Position numbers and translations under genes: made by a program. 64,000 nt of DNA from NCBI RefSeq assembly GCF_006210265.1, contig NZ_VCNC01000005.1, forward strand, positions 1 to 64,000, read 5' to 3'. Within the stretch, counting starts at the first letter, position 1. Each line of letters opens with the position of its first letter. Origin of the DNA: Desulfovibrio sp. UCD-KL4C. Its GTDB lineage: Bacteria; Desulfobacterota; Desulfovibrionia; Desulfovibrionales; Desulfovibrionaceae. The notes beneath the pieces were generated by a model that saw only the letters and a program-made list of their open reading frames with translations, ran no database searches and was not told the DNA's origin. This document shows positions 9,092 to 18,673 of this stretch, piece by piece.

Positions 9092-9812
9092 TCTTTCCTC
9101 CATGAACTATTGTTCCGATCTTTTCACCTTTGACAACCCTTGTGATATTACCTTCTTCAAAAAGGTTGAAAACAATTATGGGCAGGTTGTTATCCATGGC
9201 TAATGAAATAGCTGTGGAATCCATAACCCCGATTCGTTTTTCAAGAGTTTCAATATAAGTGATAGATTCAAATTTAACTGCATCTGAATATTTCATAGGG
9301 TCTTTATCATAGACTCCGTCAACTTTGGTAGCTTTAATAATTGCCTCGGCCTTAAGCTCCATTGCTCTGAGAGCAGCAGCTGTATCTGTTGTGAAAAAGG
9401 GATTACCTGTTCCAGCAGCACAAATAACTACGCGTCCTTTTTCAAGATGGCGGATAGCTCTGCGGCGTATATAAGGTTCGGCAACAGCTTGCATCGGGAT
9501 AGCTGACAACACTCGTGTGTCGCAGTCAAGTTTTTCAAGTGCGTCCTGAACAGCAAGGGCATTCATGACAGTTGCGAGCATTCCCATGTAGTCGGCTGAA
9601 GATCTATCCATTCCTTTAGCTGAAGCGGATAAGCCTCTAAAAATATTTCCTCCGCCGATAACTAAAGCAACCTGTACTCCGGTTTTGGCTACAGCTGCAA
9701 TTTCTCTACAAAACTTGTTAATTGCCGCAGGTTCAATACCGAACTGCTGATCACCGGCGAGAGCTTCACCGCTGAGTTTGATCATTACTCGTGAATAGTG
9801 CAATTTGTCCAT
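9084..9812 (-). CDS. pyrH: UMP kinase
   Basis: 242 residues of the amino-acid-kinase fold. [10 protein letters not shown] near the N-terminus and the GGGNIFRG nucleotide-binding loop mark bacterial UMP kinase, which makes UDP from UMP and ATP in pyrimidine synthesis. First of three co-transcribed genes (pyrH-frr-uppS). It is separated from tsf by about 430 bases including a terminator, so it needs its own promoter. Confidence 0.96.
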   Translation of the reverse strand: MDKLHYSRVMIKLSGEALAGDQQFGIEPAAINKFCREIAAVAKTGVQVALVIGGGNIFRGLSASAKGMDRSSADYMGMLATVMNALAVQDALEKLDCDTRVLSAIPMQAVAEPYIRRRAIRHLEKGRVVICAAGTGNPFFTTDTAAALRAMELKAEAIIKATKVDGVYDKDPMKYSDAVKFESITYIETLEKRIGVMDSTAISLAMDNNLPIIVFNLFEEGNITRVVKGEKIGTIVHGGKND

Positions 9813-9831
9813 AGTTTACCACGTTTTTCCG

Positions 9832-9844
9832 CGGACATTGTCCG
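9832..9844. promoter_or_regulatory. Perfect palindrome upstream of pyrH
   Basis: CGGACATTGTCCG is a perfect 13-base palindrome 20 bases before the pyrH start. It could be a repressor site or a small mRNA hairpin hiding the pyrH ribosome site. I do not recognise a specific regulator. Confidence 0.35.
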
Positions 9845-9934
9845 GTTATGGGTAGAAGCAGATCCGGAAAAGCTATGCTTTGAGTAGTAGGATATTCTCC
9901 ACACTTAAGCTTCCGGTAAGCATTAACTGTTTTT

Positions 9935-10066
9935 TTAATATATATGAGTTTTTGATAACAGAGAGTCTGCTTCAATGAACTCGGCATAGTAAAATTGTTC
10001 CCTAAAAAAACTCAAATTCTTACGAGTTGTTACTCCGTATTGAATCTGAGTTGAAATTTTTTCCAT
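9935..10066 (-). CDS. Possible 43-residue small protein between tsf and pyrH
   Basis: The frame begins at an ATG with a good ribosome site (AGGAG, eight bases before) and encodes 43 residues starting MEKISTQIQYGVTT, rich in aromatic and charged residues (REQFYYAEFIEAD). No family recognised. The region holds no other gene, and the strong ribosome site is the main support; an upstream ATG at 10135 in the same frame lacks one. It would be transcribed with pyrH. Confidence 0.4.
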   Translation of the reverse strand: MEKISTQIQYGVTTRKNLSFFREQFYYAEFIEADSLLSKTHIY

Positions 10067-10206
10067 CGCGATGTCTCCTAAAGTCCAGATGTCGTTCTTT
10101 CCGGCTCGGGTGTTTACTGCGTGGTGTAAAGGCATATAGGGAAAATTCTTTTACTGATCTCGTCCTTCGGCAGGAGAGCTGCCAAGTATCTAAAAATCGG
10201 GCAAAA
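10067..10206. other. Leader region ahead of the pyrH unit
   Basis: About 140 bases between the tsf terminator and the small reading frame. The pyrH promoter should lie here or inside the small frame, but I see no convincing -35/-10 pair. Confidence 0.3.
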
Positions 10207-10230
10207 AAAACGGGCCTTGCGGCCCGTTTT
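10207..10230 (-). terminator. Intrinsic terminator after tsf
   Basis: Perfect ten-base stem AAAACGGGCC / GGCCCGTTTT with a four-base loop, followed on the minus strand by a run of T. It ends the rpsB-tsf transcript. Confidence 0.9.
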
Positions 10231-10240
10231 ATAATCCGTC

Positions 10241-10870
10241 TTATTCTTCTTCGGCTTCTTCTGCACCACTTGCTGCTTCAGCAAGGTTGATGCGTGCGAA
10301 TCGACCTATCTGCATATTCTCACCGAGAATAGCAATAGTTTCGTTAACTAAGTCTTTGATAGATTTCTTGTCATCTTTAATGAAAGGCTGTTCAAGAAGA
10401 CAAACTTCCTTGTAATATTTCTGAATACGTCCAATAACGATCTTTTCAGCGATATTAGCAGGTTTACCTTCTTCGATAGCCTGCTGCAGGTAAATTGCTT
10501 TTTCTTTTTCAAGAATATCCTGAGGAAGTTCATCAGGGCTTACACAAAGTGGGTTGGTAGCAGCAACCTGCATAGCAACATCTTTAGTAAGCTGAATGAA
10601 CTGATCAGATTTAGCAACAAAGTCAGTTTCACATTTAACTTCAACTATAGCAGAGAGCTTACCGTTGCTGTGCATGTAAGACCCGATAAGTCCTTCACTT
10701 GTAGTACGGCCAGCTTTTTTAGCAGCTTTAGAAAGTCCTTTTTCGCGAAGGTAGGTAACAGCTTTTTCTTCATCACCATCACATTCAGCGAGTGCTTTCT
10801 TACAATCCATCATGCCTACACCGGTAAGTTCGCGTAGGGATTTTACCATCTGGGCGGTAACAGCAGCCAT
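10241..10870 (-). CDS. tsf: Elongation factor Ts
   Basis: 209 residues, the short form of EF-Ts. The N-terminal domain (LRELTGVGMMDCKKAL) and the TDFVA motif that contacts EF-Tu are present. It exchanges GDP for GTP on EF-Tu. The C-terminus is strongly acidic and glutamate-rich. It follows rpsB by two bases and ends at a strong terminator. Confidence 0.96.
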   Translation of the reverse strand: MAAVTAQMVKSLRELTGVGMMDCKKALAECDGDEEKAVTYLREKGLSKAAKKAGRTTSEGLIGSYMHSNGKLSAIVEVKCETDFVAKSDQFIQLTKDVAMQVAATNPLCVSPDELPQDILEKEKAIYLQQAIEEGKPANIAEKIVIGRIQKYYKEVCLLEQPFIKDDKKSIKDLVNETIAILGENMQIGRFARINLAEAASGAEEAEEE

Positions 10871-10872
10871 GA

Positions 10873-11655
10873 TTACTTAGCCTCCTGAGCAGTTTCTTCT
10901 TCTTTAGTTTCAGGAGCAACAGCTTTTTCAGTTGCTTTAGTTTTTTCTTCTACCATAGTAGTTTCTTCTTTGCGACGAGCTGCACCTTCGATGCATGCAT
11001 CAGCCATGTGAGCTGCGAACAGCTTAATAGCGCGGATAGCGTCATCATTACCTGGGATGATGTAATCAACCAAGTCTGGGTCACAGTTAGAGTCAACAAC
11101 AGCAACTACTGGGATACCGAGTTTGCGGCATTCAAGAATAGCAATATGTTCACGCTTGGGGTCAATGACGAATGCTACGGCAGGAGCTCCGTTGAGATCT
11201 TTAATACCGCCGAGTGCGAGGGTAAGTTTTTTAACCTCGCGGCCCATCATTACGATTTCCTTTTTAGGGAAGCGTTTGATGGAACCATCTTCGAACATTT
11301 CTTCAAGGTTTTTAAGGCGATCAATACGACGTTTGATTGTCTGGAAGTTGGTGAGAGTTCCACCCATCCAACGATGTGTTACATGAAACATTCCTGCGCG
11401 TGCAGCTTCAGTTGCAACAGCTTCCTGAGCCTGACGTTTAGTTCCGATGAAAAGTACTTTTCCACCTTTTGCAACAGAGTCAGCAATGAAGTCGTGAGCT
11501 TTACGGAAAAGTTTAACAGTCTGCTGGAGGTCCATGATGTGGATTCCGTTACGTGCGCCAAAGATGTAAGGACGCATTTTAGGATTCCATCTGCGAGTCT
11601 GGTGACCGAAATGAACGCCTGTTTCCAGCATTTGTTTCATAGTTACATAAGCCAT
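10873..11655 (-). CDS. rpsB: 30S ribosomal protein S2
   Basis: 260 residues with the S2 hallmark [15 protein letters not shown] near the N-terminus, then a glutamate/alanine/lysine-rich tail of about 30 residues. I start at the ATG at 11655, seven bases after AGGAG; the frame is open further up but that is the leader. Its 5' leader (11680-11741) can form two exclusive structures, as expected for S2 autoregulation. Confidence 0.96.
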   Translation of the reverse strand: MAYVTMKQMLETGVHFGHQTRRWNPKMRPYIFGARNGIHIMDLQQTVKLFRKAHDFIADSVAKGGKVLFIGTKRQAQEAVATEAARAGMFHVTHRWMGGTLTNFQTIKRRIDRLKNLEEMFEDGSIKRFPKKEIVMMGREVKKLTLALGGIKDLNGAPAVAFVIDPKREHIAILECRKLGIPVVAVVDSNCDPDLVDYIIPGNDDAIRAIKLFAAHMADACIEGAARRKEETTMVEEKTKATEKAVAPETKEEETAQEAK

Positions 11656-11679
11656 AATAATTCTCCTGGGTTTTATCTT

Positions 11680-11741
11680 CCACCTTGGCATCAACAGACT
11701 TCACAACATTTGTAAAGCACCCTTATTCGACCAAGGTGTGC
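11680..11741 (-). promoter_or_regulatory. rpsB mRNA leader, probable S2 autoregulatory structure
   Basis: In the transcript, GCACACCTT (11741-11733) pairs with AAGGGTGC (11724-11717) as a local hairpin, and the overlapping CACCTTGG (11738-11731) is exactly complementary to CCAAGGTG (11688-11681) about 40 bases downstream, near the ribosome site. Two competing pairings in front of rpsB match the general idea of the S2 operator known from other bacteria. Confidence 0.5.
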
Positions 11742-11855
11742 GAATTTAGCTACGCACAATTACGGGAAAAATGATTTGAAATCAACCCCGAATGCGAGCA
11801 AAAGTAAAATACTTTAAAAGAACTGTAAATTCACCGTTAGGTCGAGCCATGCTTC

Positions 11856-12629
11856 CTATTGCACAGGTGTGCGGATAGGTTCATGATTTATTACTGTATT
11901 GGATAAAATACCTACGCCCTCTATTTCCACATCTACCTTATCTTCTGGGGATAATGTTCCGATTCCTGGAGGAGTTCCTGTCAAGATGACATCACCCGGG
12001 GTAAGAGTCATAATGTGAGAAATGAAACTTACAAGCTGTACTGGATTGTAAATCATGTCTGAGGTATTACCTTCCTGCCTAACCTTGCCGTTCACTATTG
12101 TTCTTAGTGATAGAGAGTTTGGATCAGTAATTCCGGTTTCAATGCATGGTCCTATGGGAGCAAAGGTGTCAAATCCTTTGGCTCGCGCGAAAATTGTATC
12201 TTTTTTTTGAAGATCTCTGGCTGTCACGTCGTTGGCACAGGTGTATCCAAAGATATGTTTTGCTACGTTTTCCGGCAGTATATTTTTCCCAGTCTGGCCG
12301 ATAATAATTGCCAGCTCACCTTCAAAATCAACCTGTTCGGACATGGCCGGAATAACTATTTTATCACCGTTACCGATTACAGCAGACGGCGGTTTAAAGA
12401 AAATCATGGGGTCTTCAGGAATTTCCATACCCAGTTCACGAGCATGCTCATGGTAGTTAAGGCCGGCGCATATTATTTTTGAAGGTACGGCTACCGGCAG
12501 TATTGTGCATTCCGTAGCTGGTAGAAGACTCTTCTCATTATCTTTTGACAACAGTGGTTTGAAAAAATTATTGTCCTCGATAGTTGCGTAAAATACTGAC
12601 CCGTTGTGTTTAATTCTAAAGACTTTCAT
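11856..12629 (-). CDS. Fumarylacetoacetate hydrolase (FAH) family protein
   Basis: 257 residues. The catalytic-domain motifs are visible: GLNYHEHA, the metal-binding FEGELAIIIG, KGFDTFAPIGP and LTGTPPGIG. Family members hydrolyse or decarboxylate acylpyruvates or similar beta-keto acids with Mg2+; the substrate here is open (oxaloacetate or acylpyruvate are common for short forms). It is a lone gene between rnj and the rpsB leader. Confidence 0.88.
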   Translation of the reverse strand: MKVFRIKHNGSVFYATIEDNNFFKPLLSKDNEKSLLPATECTILPVAVPSKIICAGLNYHEHARELGMEIPEDPMIFFKPPSAVIGNGDKIVIPAMSEQVDFEGELAIIIGQTGKNILPENVAKHIFGYTCANDVTARDLQKKDTIFARAKGFDTFAPIGPCIETGITDPNSLSLRTIVNGKVRQEGNTSDMIYNPVQLVSFISHIMTLTPGDVILTGTPPGIGTLSPEDKVDVEIEGVGILSNTVINHEPIRTPVQ

Positions 12630-12729
12630 TTTAACCCTTTAAGTTTTTTTATTATAATTGGGGTAACTTATCATAACTTTAAAAAAATATCATGTGTTCT
12701 TTCGGGCTAAATTACAGGTAGTTATAGAT

Positions 12730-14424
12730 TTAAATTTCGCATTTGGAGTCTATCTCCTGAGCTTCGTTCCCGGTCAGAGAAATAATGAGCGGGATTACCA
12801 CGGGGTCGCGGCCTAAAACTTTACGGAAAAATCTTCGTAAGGCTGAGCGGATTCTTTCTTTAAGTTTAACGGTCTGTCCCGGAGGAATATTTTCAAAAAC
12901 ATCTAAGATTATACATTTAGCATCTTCAAGGACATGTGAATATTTCTGTTCAAAAACAAATCCCTTGGAAGTAACTTCCGGCCCGCGAATGATTTCTCCG
13001 GTGTTAACGTCAATAACTATGCTAACGATGACGAGTCCTTCTCCTGCTAAAAGTTGTCGCTCCTTAATTACAGACTGACCTACATCGCCGACACCTTTAC
13101 CGTCTACAAGTGTGCATTGAACTGGTATTGCTTCTTCAACACGGATTCCGTGAGTCAGAAAGGTGATAGGTTCGCCGTCTTCAATAACTAAAGCTCTTTC
13201 TGGAGCTACGCCTGTTTCAACTGCGAGTCTGGAATGTTTAACCAGATGTCTGTATTCACCGTGGACAGGAATAAAATATTTAGGCTTAACCGTTTCAAGC
13301 ATGGTTCGCAGTTCTTCTTTGTGTGCGTGGCCCGATGCATGAATACCATGTTTTTTTTCATGAAGGACTTCTGCCCCAAGCTTATAAAGTCTGTTGATGA
13401 CTCGTGTTATAGCTTTTGTATTACCAGGGATAAAGCGGGAAGACATGAGGATAAGGTCACCCTTATGTATCTTGAGTTGGCGATGCTCTGCGGTTGAAAG
13501 CCGTGAAAGTGCGGCAAGAGCTTCTCCCTGTGAACCTGTTACCAATATAACTATTTCGTGATTATCGTAGTATGGTAGATCTTCTATTTCTACAATTGCG
13601 GAAGATGCAATGCGTATCTGTCCCAGATCTCTGGCCAGATCAATATTTCTGGCAAGGCTTCTACCACTGATTGCTACTTTTCTGCCTGTTTCAGCTGCAA
13701 GGTCGAATATTTCCTGCATCCGCTGGATATGACTCGAAAAAAGAGTTACTAAAATGCGTCCTTCCGCGTCTTCAAATATATTGCGCATGGCCCCTTTAAT
13801 GTCTCTTTCAGTCAGGGCGTATCCGTCCTGTTCAATATTGGTTGAATCTGAAAGAAGTAGGGTTACTCCTTGGCTTGAAAATTCTTTGATGGCATTTAAG
13901 TCAGTTCCATGCCCATCAAGAGGAGTGCGGTCTATTTTAAAATCACCTGTATGTATGATTCTTCCTACAGGAGTTTCAATCCCGAGTGCAAAGCCGTCTA
14001 TTATCGAGTGACAGACTGGGAAAAAGTTGAAAAATAAATCACCGAACTGAACTCTGTCATAGGCTTTAACTTCGCGCAGATCGACGTAATCAATTAGATT
14101 ATGTTCTTGTAGTTTGTTTTCAACCAAACCCAGAGTAAATTTAGAGCCGTAAACAGGTACGTTAATATAAGGAAGAAGCCACGGCAGTGCTCCGATATGA
14201 TCTTCATGCCCGTGAGTTAAAACAATCGCTTTAAGGCGATCTTTCAGAGCAAGAATATGGTCAAACCGTGGAATGGCAACATCTACACCAAAAAGAGCAT
14301 TGTCTGGAAAGAGTAGCCCGCAGTCTACAATAACGACATTCTCTTCAGTGCTGAGCATCATGCAGTTAAGGCCGATTTCTCCAAGTCCACCAAGTGGGCA
14401 TACCGTTAGCTGGTGCTCACTCAT
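12730..14424 (-). CDS. rnj: Ribonuclease J
   Basis: 564 residues, the length of RNase J. The metallo-beta-lactamase motif HGHEDH is at 71-76, the beta-CASP domain follows (SDSTN, SSHIQRM, SSRFIPGNT, HASGHAHKEEL), and a small C-terminal domain ends the protein. The enzyme acts as endo- and 5'-exoribonuclease in mRNA decay and rRNA maturation. The start overlaps the end of the acyltransferase gene by eight bases, so the two are coupled. Confidence 0.93.
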   Translation of the reverse strand: MSEHQLTVCPLGGLGEIGLNCMMLSTEENVVIVDCGLLFPDNALFGVDVAIPRFDHILALKDRLKAIVLTHGHEDHIGALPWLLPYINVPVYGSKFTLGLVENKLQEHNLIDYVDLREVKAYDRVQFGDLFFNFFPVCHSIIDGFALGIETPVGRIIHTGDFKIDRTPLDGHGTDLNAIKEFSSQGVTLLLSDSTNIEQDGYALTERDIKGAMRNIFEDAEGRILVTLFSSHIQRMQEIFDLAAETGRKVAISGRSLARNIDLARDLGQIRIASSAIVEIEDLPYYDNHEIVILVTGSQGEALAALSRLSTAEHRQLKIHKGDLILMSSRFIPGNTKAITRVINRLYKLGAEVLHEKKHGIHASGHAHKEELRTMLETVKPKYFIPVHGEYRHLVKHSRLAVETGVAPERALVIEDGEPITFLTHGIRVEEAIPVQCTLVDGKGVGDVGQSVIKERQLLAGEGLVIVSIVIDVNTGEIIRGPEVTSKGFVFEQKYSHVLEDAKCIILDVFENIPPGQTVKLKERIRSALRRFFRKVLGRDPVVIPLIISLTGNEAQEIDSKCEI

Positions 14425-15124
14425 TCCTCATCTCCGCATAAGCTTTATCCATAATATCCTGTAAATCTTCTTTTATTTTCTCCCTTTCCTTTAAGGAATA
14501 CTTACTTGTATCGATAGGAGGGAGAGCTTTAATTTTAATTTTTTGGCAAGGACTCATTATAAGCTTACCTTTATAAAGAACTTTTTCAGGCCCAACCATT
14601 AATATTGGAGCTATTGGTTTTTGACATTTTAAAGCCAGAATCATTCCGCCGATTTTAAAGGGTAAAAGCTTATTAGGATTGGGATTCCGTGTTCCTTCAG
14701 GAAAGATTAATGGAGAATGCCCACTGTTTGCGACATCTACAGCATGTTGAATGTCTTTCATTCCTTTTCTGCTGTTTTCTCTATCAATTGAAATATGTTT
14801 TGCCGCAGCCATTGCATTACCGAATATAGGGAACTTAAATAAGGATTTTTTTGCGACGAACTTAAACTGCCATGGGCTTAAAAAATGAAACAGCAAAGGA
14901 ATGTCGAAAAAGCTTTGGTGATTGACCATGAAAACGTAAGTTTGATTTTCATCAAGAGCACTGAGGTCTACATCAAATTCGCATCCACTGTTTTTTATCA
15001 TGGCCTTTCCCCAGGTCCGTTCGCACCAGTGGAAAGTTTTTTGAGTTTTAGAAAAAATGATTACGAAAGAATAAAAAATAGTTTGTGGAAAAAACAGTAA
15101 GTAGAAATATATAAGTCTTAGCAT
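14417..15124 (-). CDS. plsC: 1-acyl-sn-glycerol-3-phosphate acyltransferase (PlsC-like)
   Basis: PlsC-type acyltransferase: an N-terminal membrane helix, the NHQSFFD catalytic box (H-x4-D) and the FPEGTRN box. It adds the second acyl chain to make phosphatidic acid. Length from the ATG at 15124 is 235 residues, normal for the family; the frame remains open to an ATG at 15229, which would add an unusual hydrophobic tail of 35 residues and also lacks a clear ribosome site. The gene runs into rnj with an eight-base overlap. Confidence 0.87.
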   Translation of the reverse strand: MLRLIYFYLLFFPQTIFYSFVIIFSKTQKTFHWCERTWGKAMIKNSGCEFDVDLSALDENQTYVFMVNHQSFFDIPLLFHFLSPWQFKFVAKKSLFKFPIFGNAMAAAKHISIDRENSRKGMKDIQHAVDVANSGHSPLIFPEGTRNPNPNKLLPFKIGGMILALKCQKPIAPILMVGPEKVLYKGKLIMSPCQKIKIKALPPIDTSKYSLKEREKIKEDLQDIMDKAYAEMRNE

Positions 15125-15344
15125 TTTTGTTGTAGATAAATATTTAGTGTTAAAAGTTAATAAAAATATGATGATATAAATATTTAAAGATAAATTAGAT
15201 CCCGAAAGATATGCTTTGGAATTTTGCATTCTTTAACCATTAACTTGATAGTTTAATTTAGCACGGGAAACAAGAGTAGATCTTAAAAAGAAAAAGTTTA
15301 GTGTATAAAGCCGTTGTCGTATAATGGATCAAAGGTTTTACACA

Positions 15345-15376
15345 AAAATGGCTGTGAGGTTAACCTCACAGCCATA
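15345..15376 (-). terminator. Intrinsic terminator after the EF-G paralogue
   Basis: A perfect palindrome built on TGGCTGTGAGGTTAACC (15349-15376) followed on the minus strand by TTTTTG. The 15125-15448 spacer otherwise shows no gene. Confidence 0.8.
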
Positions 15377-15448
15377 TAGTAATAATTTGAAACTGTTAAT
15401 TGATTTTAGGGCTATTCATAAAGACTAGTGGACTCGTTTTAACTTTCG

Positions 15449-17512
15449 TTAATCCTCAACAGGGGAATCATATTCAGATATAATTTTTTCAGCTATCTGG
15501 GATGGACATTCTTCGTAATGAGAAAATTCCATGGTGAATGTTCCCTGTCCTCCGGTCATAGAGCGCAGGTCCGGTGCATATTGTAATATTTCAGACATCG
15601 GAACATGAGCTTTAACTTCAGTTATTCCGGCAGTTGAACCAGATCCTAAAACTTTTCCTCTGCGACTTGAAAGGTCACCAATAATATCTCCCATGAATTC
15701 ATCCGGAACTTCAACAAGAATATTCATAATTGGTTCAAGCAGTGTTACCCCGGCAGCTTCACATGCTTTTTTGAAAGCCATGGACCCCGCAACTTTGAAT
15801 GCCATTTCCGAAGAATCCACAGCATGATATGAACCATCGTAAAGAGTCACTTGAAAATCGATAATCGGTGCTCCGGCCAGTACCCCTTTTGTTGCAGCTT
15901 CTTGAACACCTTTATCAACAGCAGGAATGTATTGCTTCGGGATTACGCCGCCGACGATTGAATTAACAAATTTATATCCTTCACCTTTGGGTAGCGGTTC
16001 AAGTCTTATCCAGCAGTCCCCGAACTGTCCGCGTCCACCTGACTGTTTTTTATATCTTCCTTGAACTTCTGCTGAGCCTTTAATTGTTTCGCGATAAGGA
16101 ACTTTTGGTGTTTTTAATATTATATCCGTCTTGTAACGACGTTTTGCCTTTTCAACTGAAATTTCAATATGATTCTGTCCCATGCCGGAAAGAAGAATAT
16201 CACCAGATTCACCGTCGCGAGAAAGCGTTAAATTGATATCTTCTACAAGAAGTTTCATAATAGCTTGAAAGACTTTATCTTCCTCACCTTTTTCTGCAGG
16301 AGCAAGTGCAAAAGTTATCAGCTGTGGAGCAACTTTTGGCTTTTTCAATTCAAACGGATCTTTTTCGTCACAGAGAGTGTCGCCTGTGAATGTCTCTTTT
16401 AATTTAGCGAGGGTTATTATTGCGCCCGGCCCAACAGGTCCTTTTGCAGGATGCTGTTCTTTTCCGTTAAGCAATTGAAGTGTTCCAAGTCTTTCTTTGG
16501 AATTTCTTGCTGGATTTGTCAGGGTTAGGTCCCCGGTTACTGTTCCTGATAGAACCCGGCAGATAGTTAGCTGTCCGGCAAACGGGTCTGCCAATGTTTT
16601 GAAAATAAAGCATGCAACGGGAGCATCGGGAGAAGAAGCTCTGGTTGAACCGTCTTCTGCCTGCCAATCCGCGTGTTCAAGAGGAGAGGGGAGATAAGTC
16701 TGGACCATCTCCAGTAAGAAAGATCCACCTTTGTTTTCAAGAGCAGAACCTAAACAAACAGGGAAGATTGTACGGTTTTTTATACCTAAGGATAATCCTT
16801 CAGTAATTTCTTCAGCGGTAAGTTCTCCTATTTCAAGATATTTTTCCATGAGGTTTTCATCACTTTCGGCGATGTTTTCAATCATGGTTTCGCGTAAAAT
16901 TTCAATTTCTTCTGCAAGGTCGTTAGGAATATCGCTTTTGGCAATTTTACCGTTTTCTTCGAACATATATGCTGTACCGGAAAGCATATCGACAAACCCT
17001 TTAAAATTTTCCTTGCTTCCTATTGGATACTGGAGCAGTACGGGGTTGATGCCGAGCGAAGAGTTAAGGCTGTTGAACGCGGAGTCAAAATCTGCTCGAT
17101 CACGGTCCATTTTATTAATAAAAATTATTGTAGGAAGTGCAGCTTTTTCAACTGCTGCCCAGATTTTACGGGAAAGAGGCTTGACTCCGTCCACTGCGTC
17201 GATGGTAAAGATAACGCCATCAGATGCGGTTAAAGAGTATGGAAGGTCTCCGCAAAAATTTGGATCACCCGGAGTATCAATAAGGTAGTGGTTGTTTTTC
17301 TTCCATTTGTAACCGGCAAATCCCGGTTGAATTGATCCGCGGCGTTTAATTTCTTCAGGCTCATTATCGAGGGATGTTGTTCCTTCTTCGATTTTGCCGA
17401 GACGATCAATTACGCCTGTGTTAAAAAGTAGCATTTCTGCGGTCGATGTTTTACCACAACCGCTATGGCCTACAAGTGCATAAGTCCGTTGGTTCTTTAA
17501 GGCTTCAGACAT
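15449..17512 (-). CDS. Elongation factor G-like GTPase (EF-G paralogue)
   Basis: 687 residues with the EF-G domain order. The GTPase motifs are G1 GHSGCGKT (15-22), G3 DTPGDPNF and G4 NKMD; domains II-V follow, ending GQGTFTMEFSHYEECP. The residues around G1 and the effector region differ from canonical EF-G, and the gene stands alone rather than beside rpsL/rpsG/tuf, so I read it as the common second EF-G-like protein, not the translocase. Its precise role is unknown. A perfect TTGACA at 17637-17632 with CAATAT 17 bases on may be its promoter. Confidence 0.88.
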   Translation of the reverse strand: MSEALKNQRTYALVGHSGCGKTSTAEMLLFNTGVIDRLGKIEEGTTSLDNEPEEIKRRGSIQPGFAGYKWKKNNHYLIDTPGDPNFCGDLPYSLTASDGVIFTIDAVDGVKPLSRKIWAAVEKAALPTIIFINKMDRDRADFDSAFNSLNSSLGINPVLLQYPIGSKENFKGFVDMLSGTAYMFEENGKIAKSDIPNDLAEEIEILRETMIENIAESDENLMEKYLEIGELTAEEITEGLSLGIKNRTIFPVCLGSALENKGGSFLLEMVQTYLPSPLEHADWQAEDGSTRASSPDAPVACFIFKTLADPFAGQLTICRVLSGTVTGDLTLTNPARNSKERLGTLQLLNGKEQHPAKGPVGPGAIITLAKLKETFTGDTLCDEKDPFELKKPKVAPQLITFALAPAEKGEEDKVFQAIMKLLVEDINLTLSRDGESGDILLSGMGQNHIEISVEKAKRRYKTDIILKTPKVPYRETIKGSAEVQGRYKKQSGGRGQFGDCWIRLEPLPKGEGYKFVNSIVGGVIPKQYIPAVDKGVQEAATKGVLAGAPIIDFQVTLYDGSYHAVDSSEMAFKVAGSMAFKKACEAAGVTLLEPIMNILVEVPDEFMGDIIGDLSSRRGKVLGSGSTAGITEVKAHVPMSEILQYAPDLRSMTGGQGTFTMEFSHYEECPSQIAEKIISEYDSPVED

Positions 17513-17608
17513 TCACAACTCCGTTTCTCTGAATGTTCAATTAGCCGAGACAAGAAGTCTCTGCTCCCAGTACTATTGTGCAACTTATACTATTACAATG
17601 GTTAGCAC

Positions 17609-17637
17609 ATATTGTGACACCATTGCCAACATGTCAA
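17609..17637 (-). promoter_or_regulatory. Possible promoter of the EF-G paralogue
   Basis: On the minus strand TTGACA (17637-17632), 17 bases, CAATAT (17614-17609). The -35 is perfect and the -10 poor (three of six). It lies about 100 bases before the gene. Confidence 0.35.
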
Positions 17638-17719
17638 GCACAGAGAATTAATGAATGTTGCTTTGCAGGTACCCGTTAAACAAGAAAAAAATAATGATTT
17701 GATTTGGAGGTTTTTTATA

Positions 17720-18673
17720 GTGACTGATACTCAAATATACAGTTTTGACCCAGCTGAAATAGACTGCTGCGGGGAATGGTTGCTTTACCCATCTTTATTA
17801 GATGACGAGTTTATCAGTTCTATAAAAACAGTAGGGCAGCTTGTACCTGTTCTCCTTGCAAAGAACGGAAATAAAGTTGTTCTTCTTGCCGGGAGATCAA
17901 GGGTTCTTGCCGCTGAAAAGCTAGGTTTGAATGTGTCGGGTATTTTTGTGGACGCCAGAGAAGATATTTCGCGGGCATTAGTTCATATGGAAGAGAACAG
18001 GAGACGAGTTATAGATGATGCTCTTAAGCTGACTGTTTTCAGATTTTTCCATAATCGTGTATCCGAAGAAGAACTGTCCAAACGAGTCGCGTCTCTTTTA
18101 GGCATAAAGTACAAGGATAGAGAATTAAAACTCTGGTTTGAATGGCTGCGGTTACCGTTGGAGTTTGATGACATTCTTAAGTCCGGTAAATTCCCTCTTG
18201 CGGCTGTATCAATCTTATCAAAATTTTCTGATGATGATAAAAAAGCTGTTTTACCTTATTTTGAAAAATTGGGTTGGTCCCGTTCAAATGCTGTAAATTT
18301 TTTAACATGGCTTTATGAGACCTCTAGAAGAGATAAAAAATCTGTAGCGACTCTAATATCAGAGTATGATCTGTCTCCTGTAAAAGAAAACGAATCTCCC
18401 AAAGATGGTGTTGCGCGTCTTTGCAAAGCTGCGAAACAGCTTCGCTCTCCAGAATATAGTAAACTTCTTAAAACTCATGAAACAATTGTCGCTGAAATTT
18501 GCACGGGTACAAAATGGCGGGTCGAATCTGCAGGTAATTTTGAAACAGGAGAAGTTCTGCTTCAAACCCGCTTCAAGTCGCGAGAAGTTTTGCAAAAGGC
18601 TGTTGAAGATTTGAATTCTATTCAAAAGTCAGGTGACTGGGATAAACTTTTTGAAATCGGCAGGGATAAGTAA
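17720..18673 (+). CDS. ParB-like nuclease-domain protein upstream of an SPL-like enzyme
   Basis: 317 residues from a GTG start at 17720, which has GGAGG nine bases upstream; an ATG at 17651 in frame has none. Residues about 25-95 form a ParB/Srx-like N-terminal domain (LAGRSRVLAAEKLG, then MEENRRRV), followed by a helical middle part that resembles the ParB DNA-binding region and an unassigned C-terminal third. It is not next to parA and so is unlikely to be the chromosome partition protein. The stop overlaps the start of the radical SAM gene by one base (TAATG), so the pair works as one unit. Confidence 0.65.
   Translation: MTDTQIYSFDPAEIDCCGEWLLYPSLLDDEFISSIKTVGQLVPVLLAKNGNKVVLLAGRSRVLAAEKLGLNVSGIFVDAREDISRALVHMEENRRRVIDDALKLTVFRFFHNRVSEEELSKRVASLLGIKYKDRELKLWFEWLRLPLEFDDILKSGKFPLAAVSILSKFSDDDKKAVLPYFEKLGWSRSNAVNFLTWLYETSRRDKKSVATLISEYDLSPVKENESPKDGVARLCKAAKQLRSPEYSKLLKTHETIVAEICTGTKWRVESAGNFETGEVLLQTRFKSREVLQKAVEDLNSIQKSGDWDKLFEIGRDK

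Noticed and set aside
9766-9987. Open frame on the minus strand between the small frame and pyrH
   Set aside because: Overlaps the pyrH start and has no ribosome site; the sequence is better explained as leader.
11008-11715. Long open frame on the plus strand opposite rpsB
   Set aside because: It is the shadow of rpsB, which has clear S2 motifs, start and ribosome site; the opposite frame gives no recognisable protein and no ribosome site.
15449-17512. Main EF-G (fusA)
   Set aside because: The sequence around G1 and the lone position away from ribosomal genes fit the EF-G-like paralogue better, so I did not give the fusA symbol.
17720-18673. Chromosome partition protein ParB
   Set aside because: No parA next to it and only part of the domain is ParB-like; coupled to a radical SAM gene instead.
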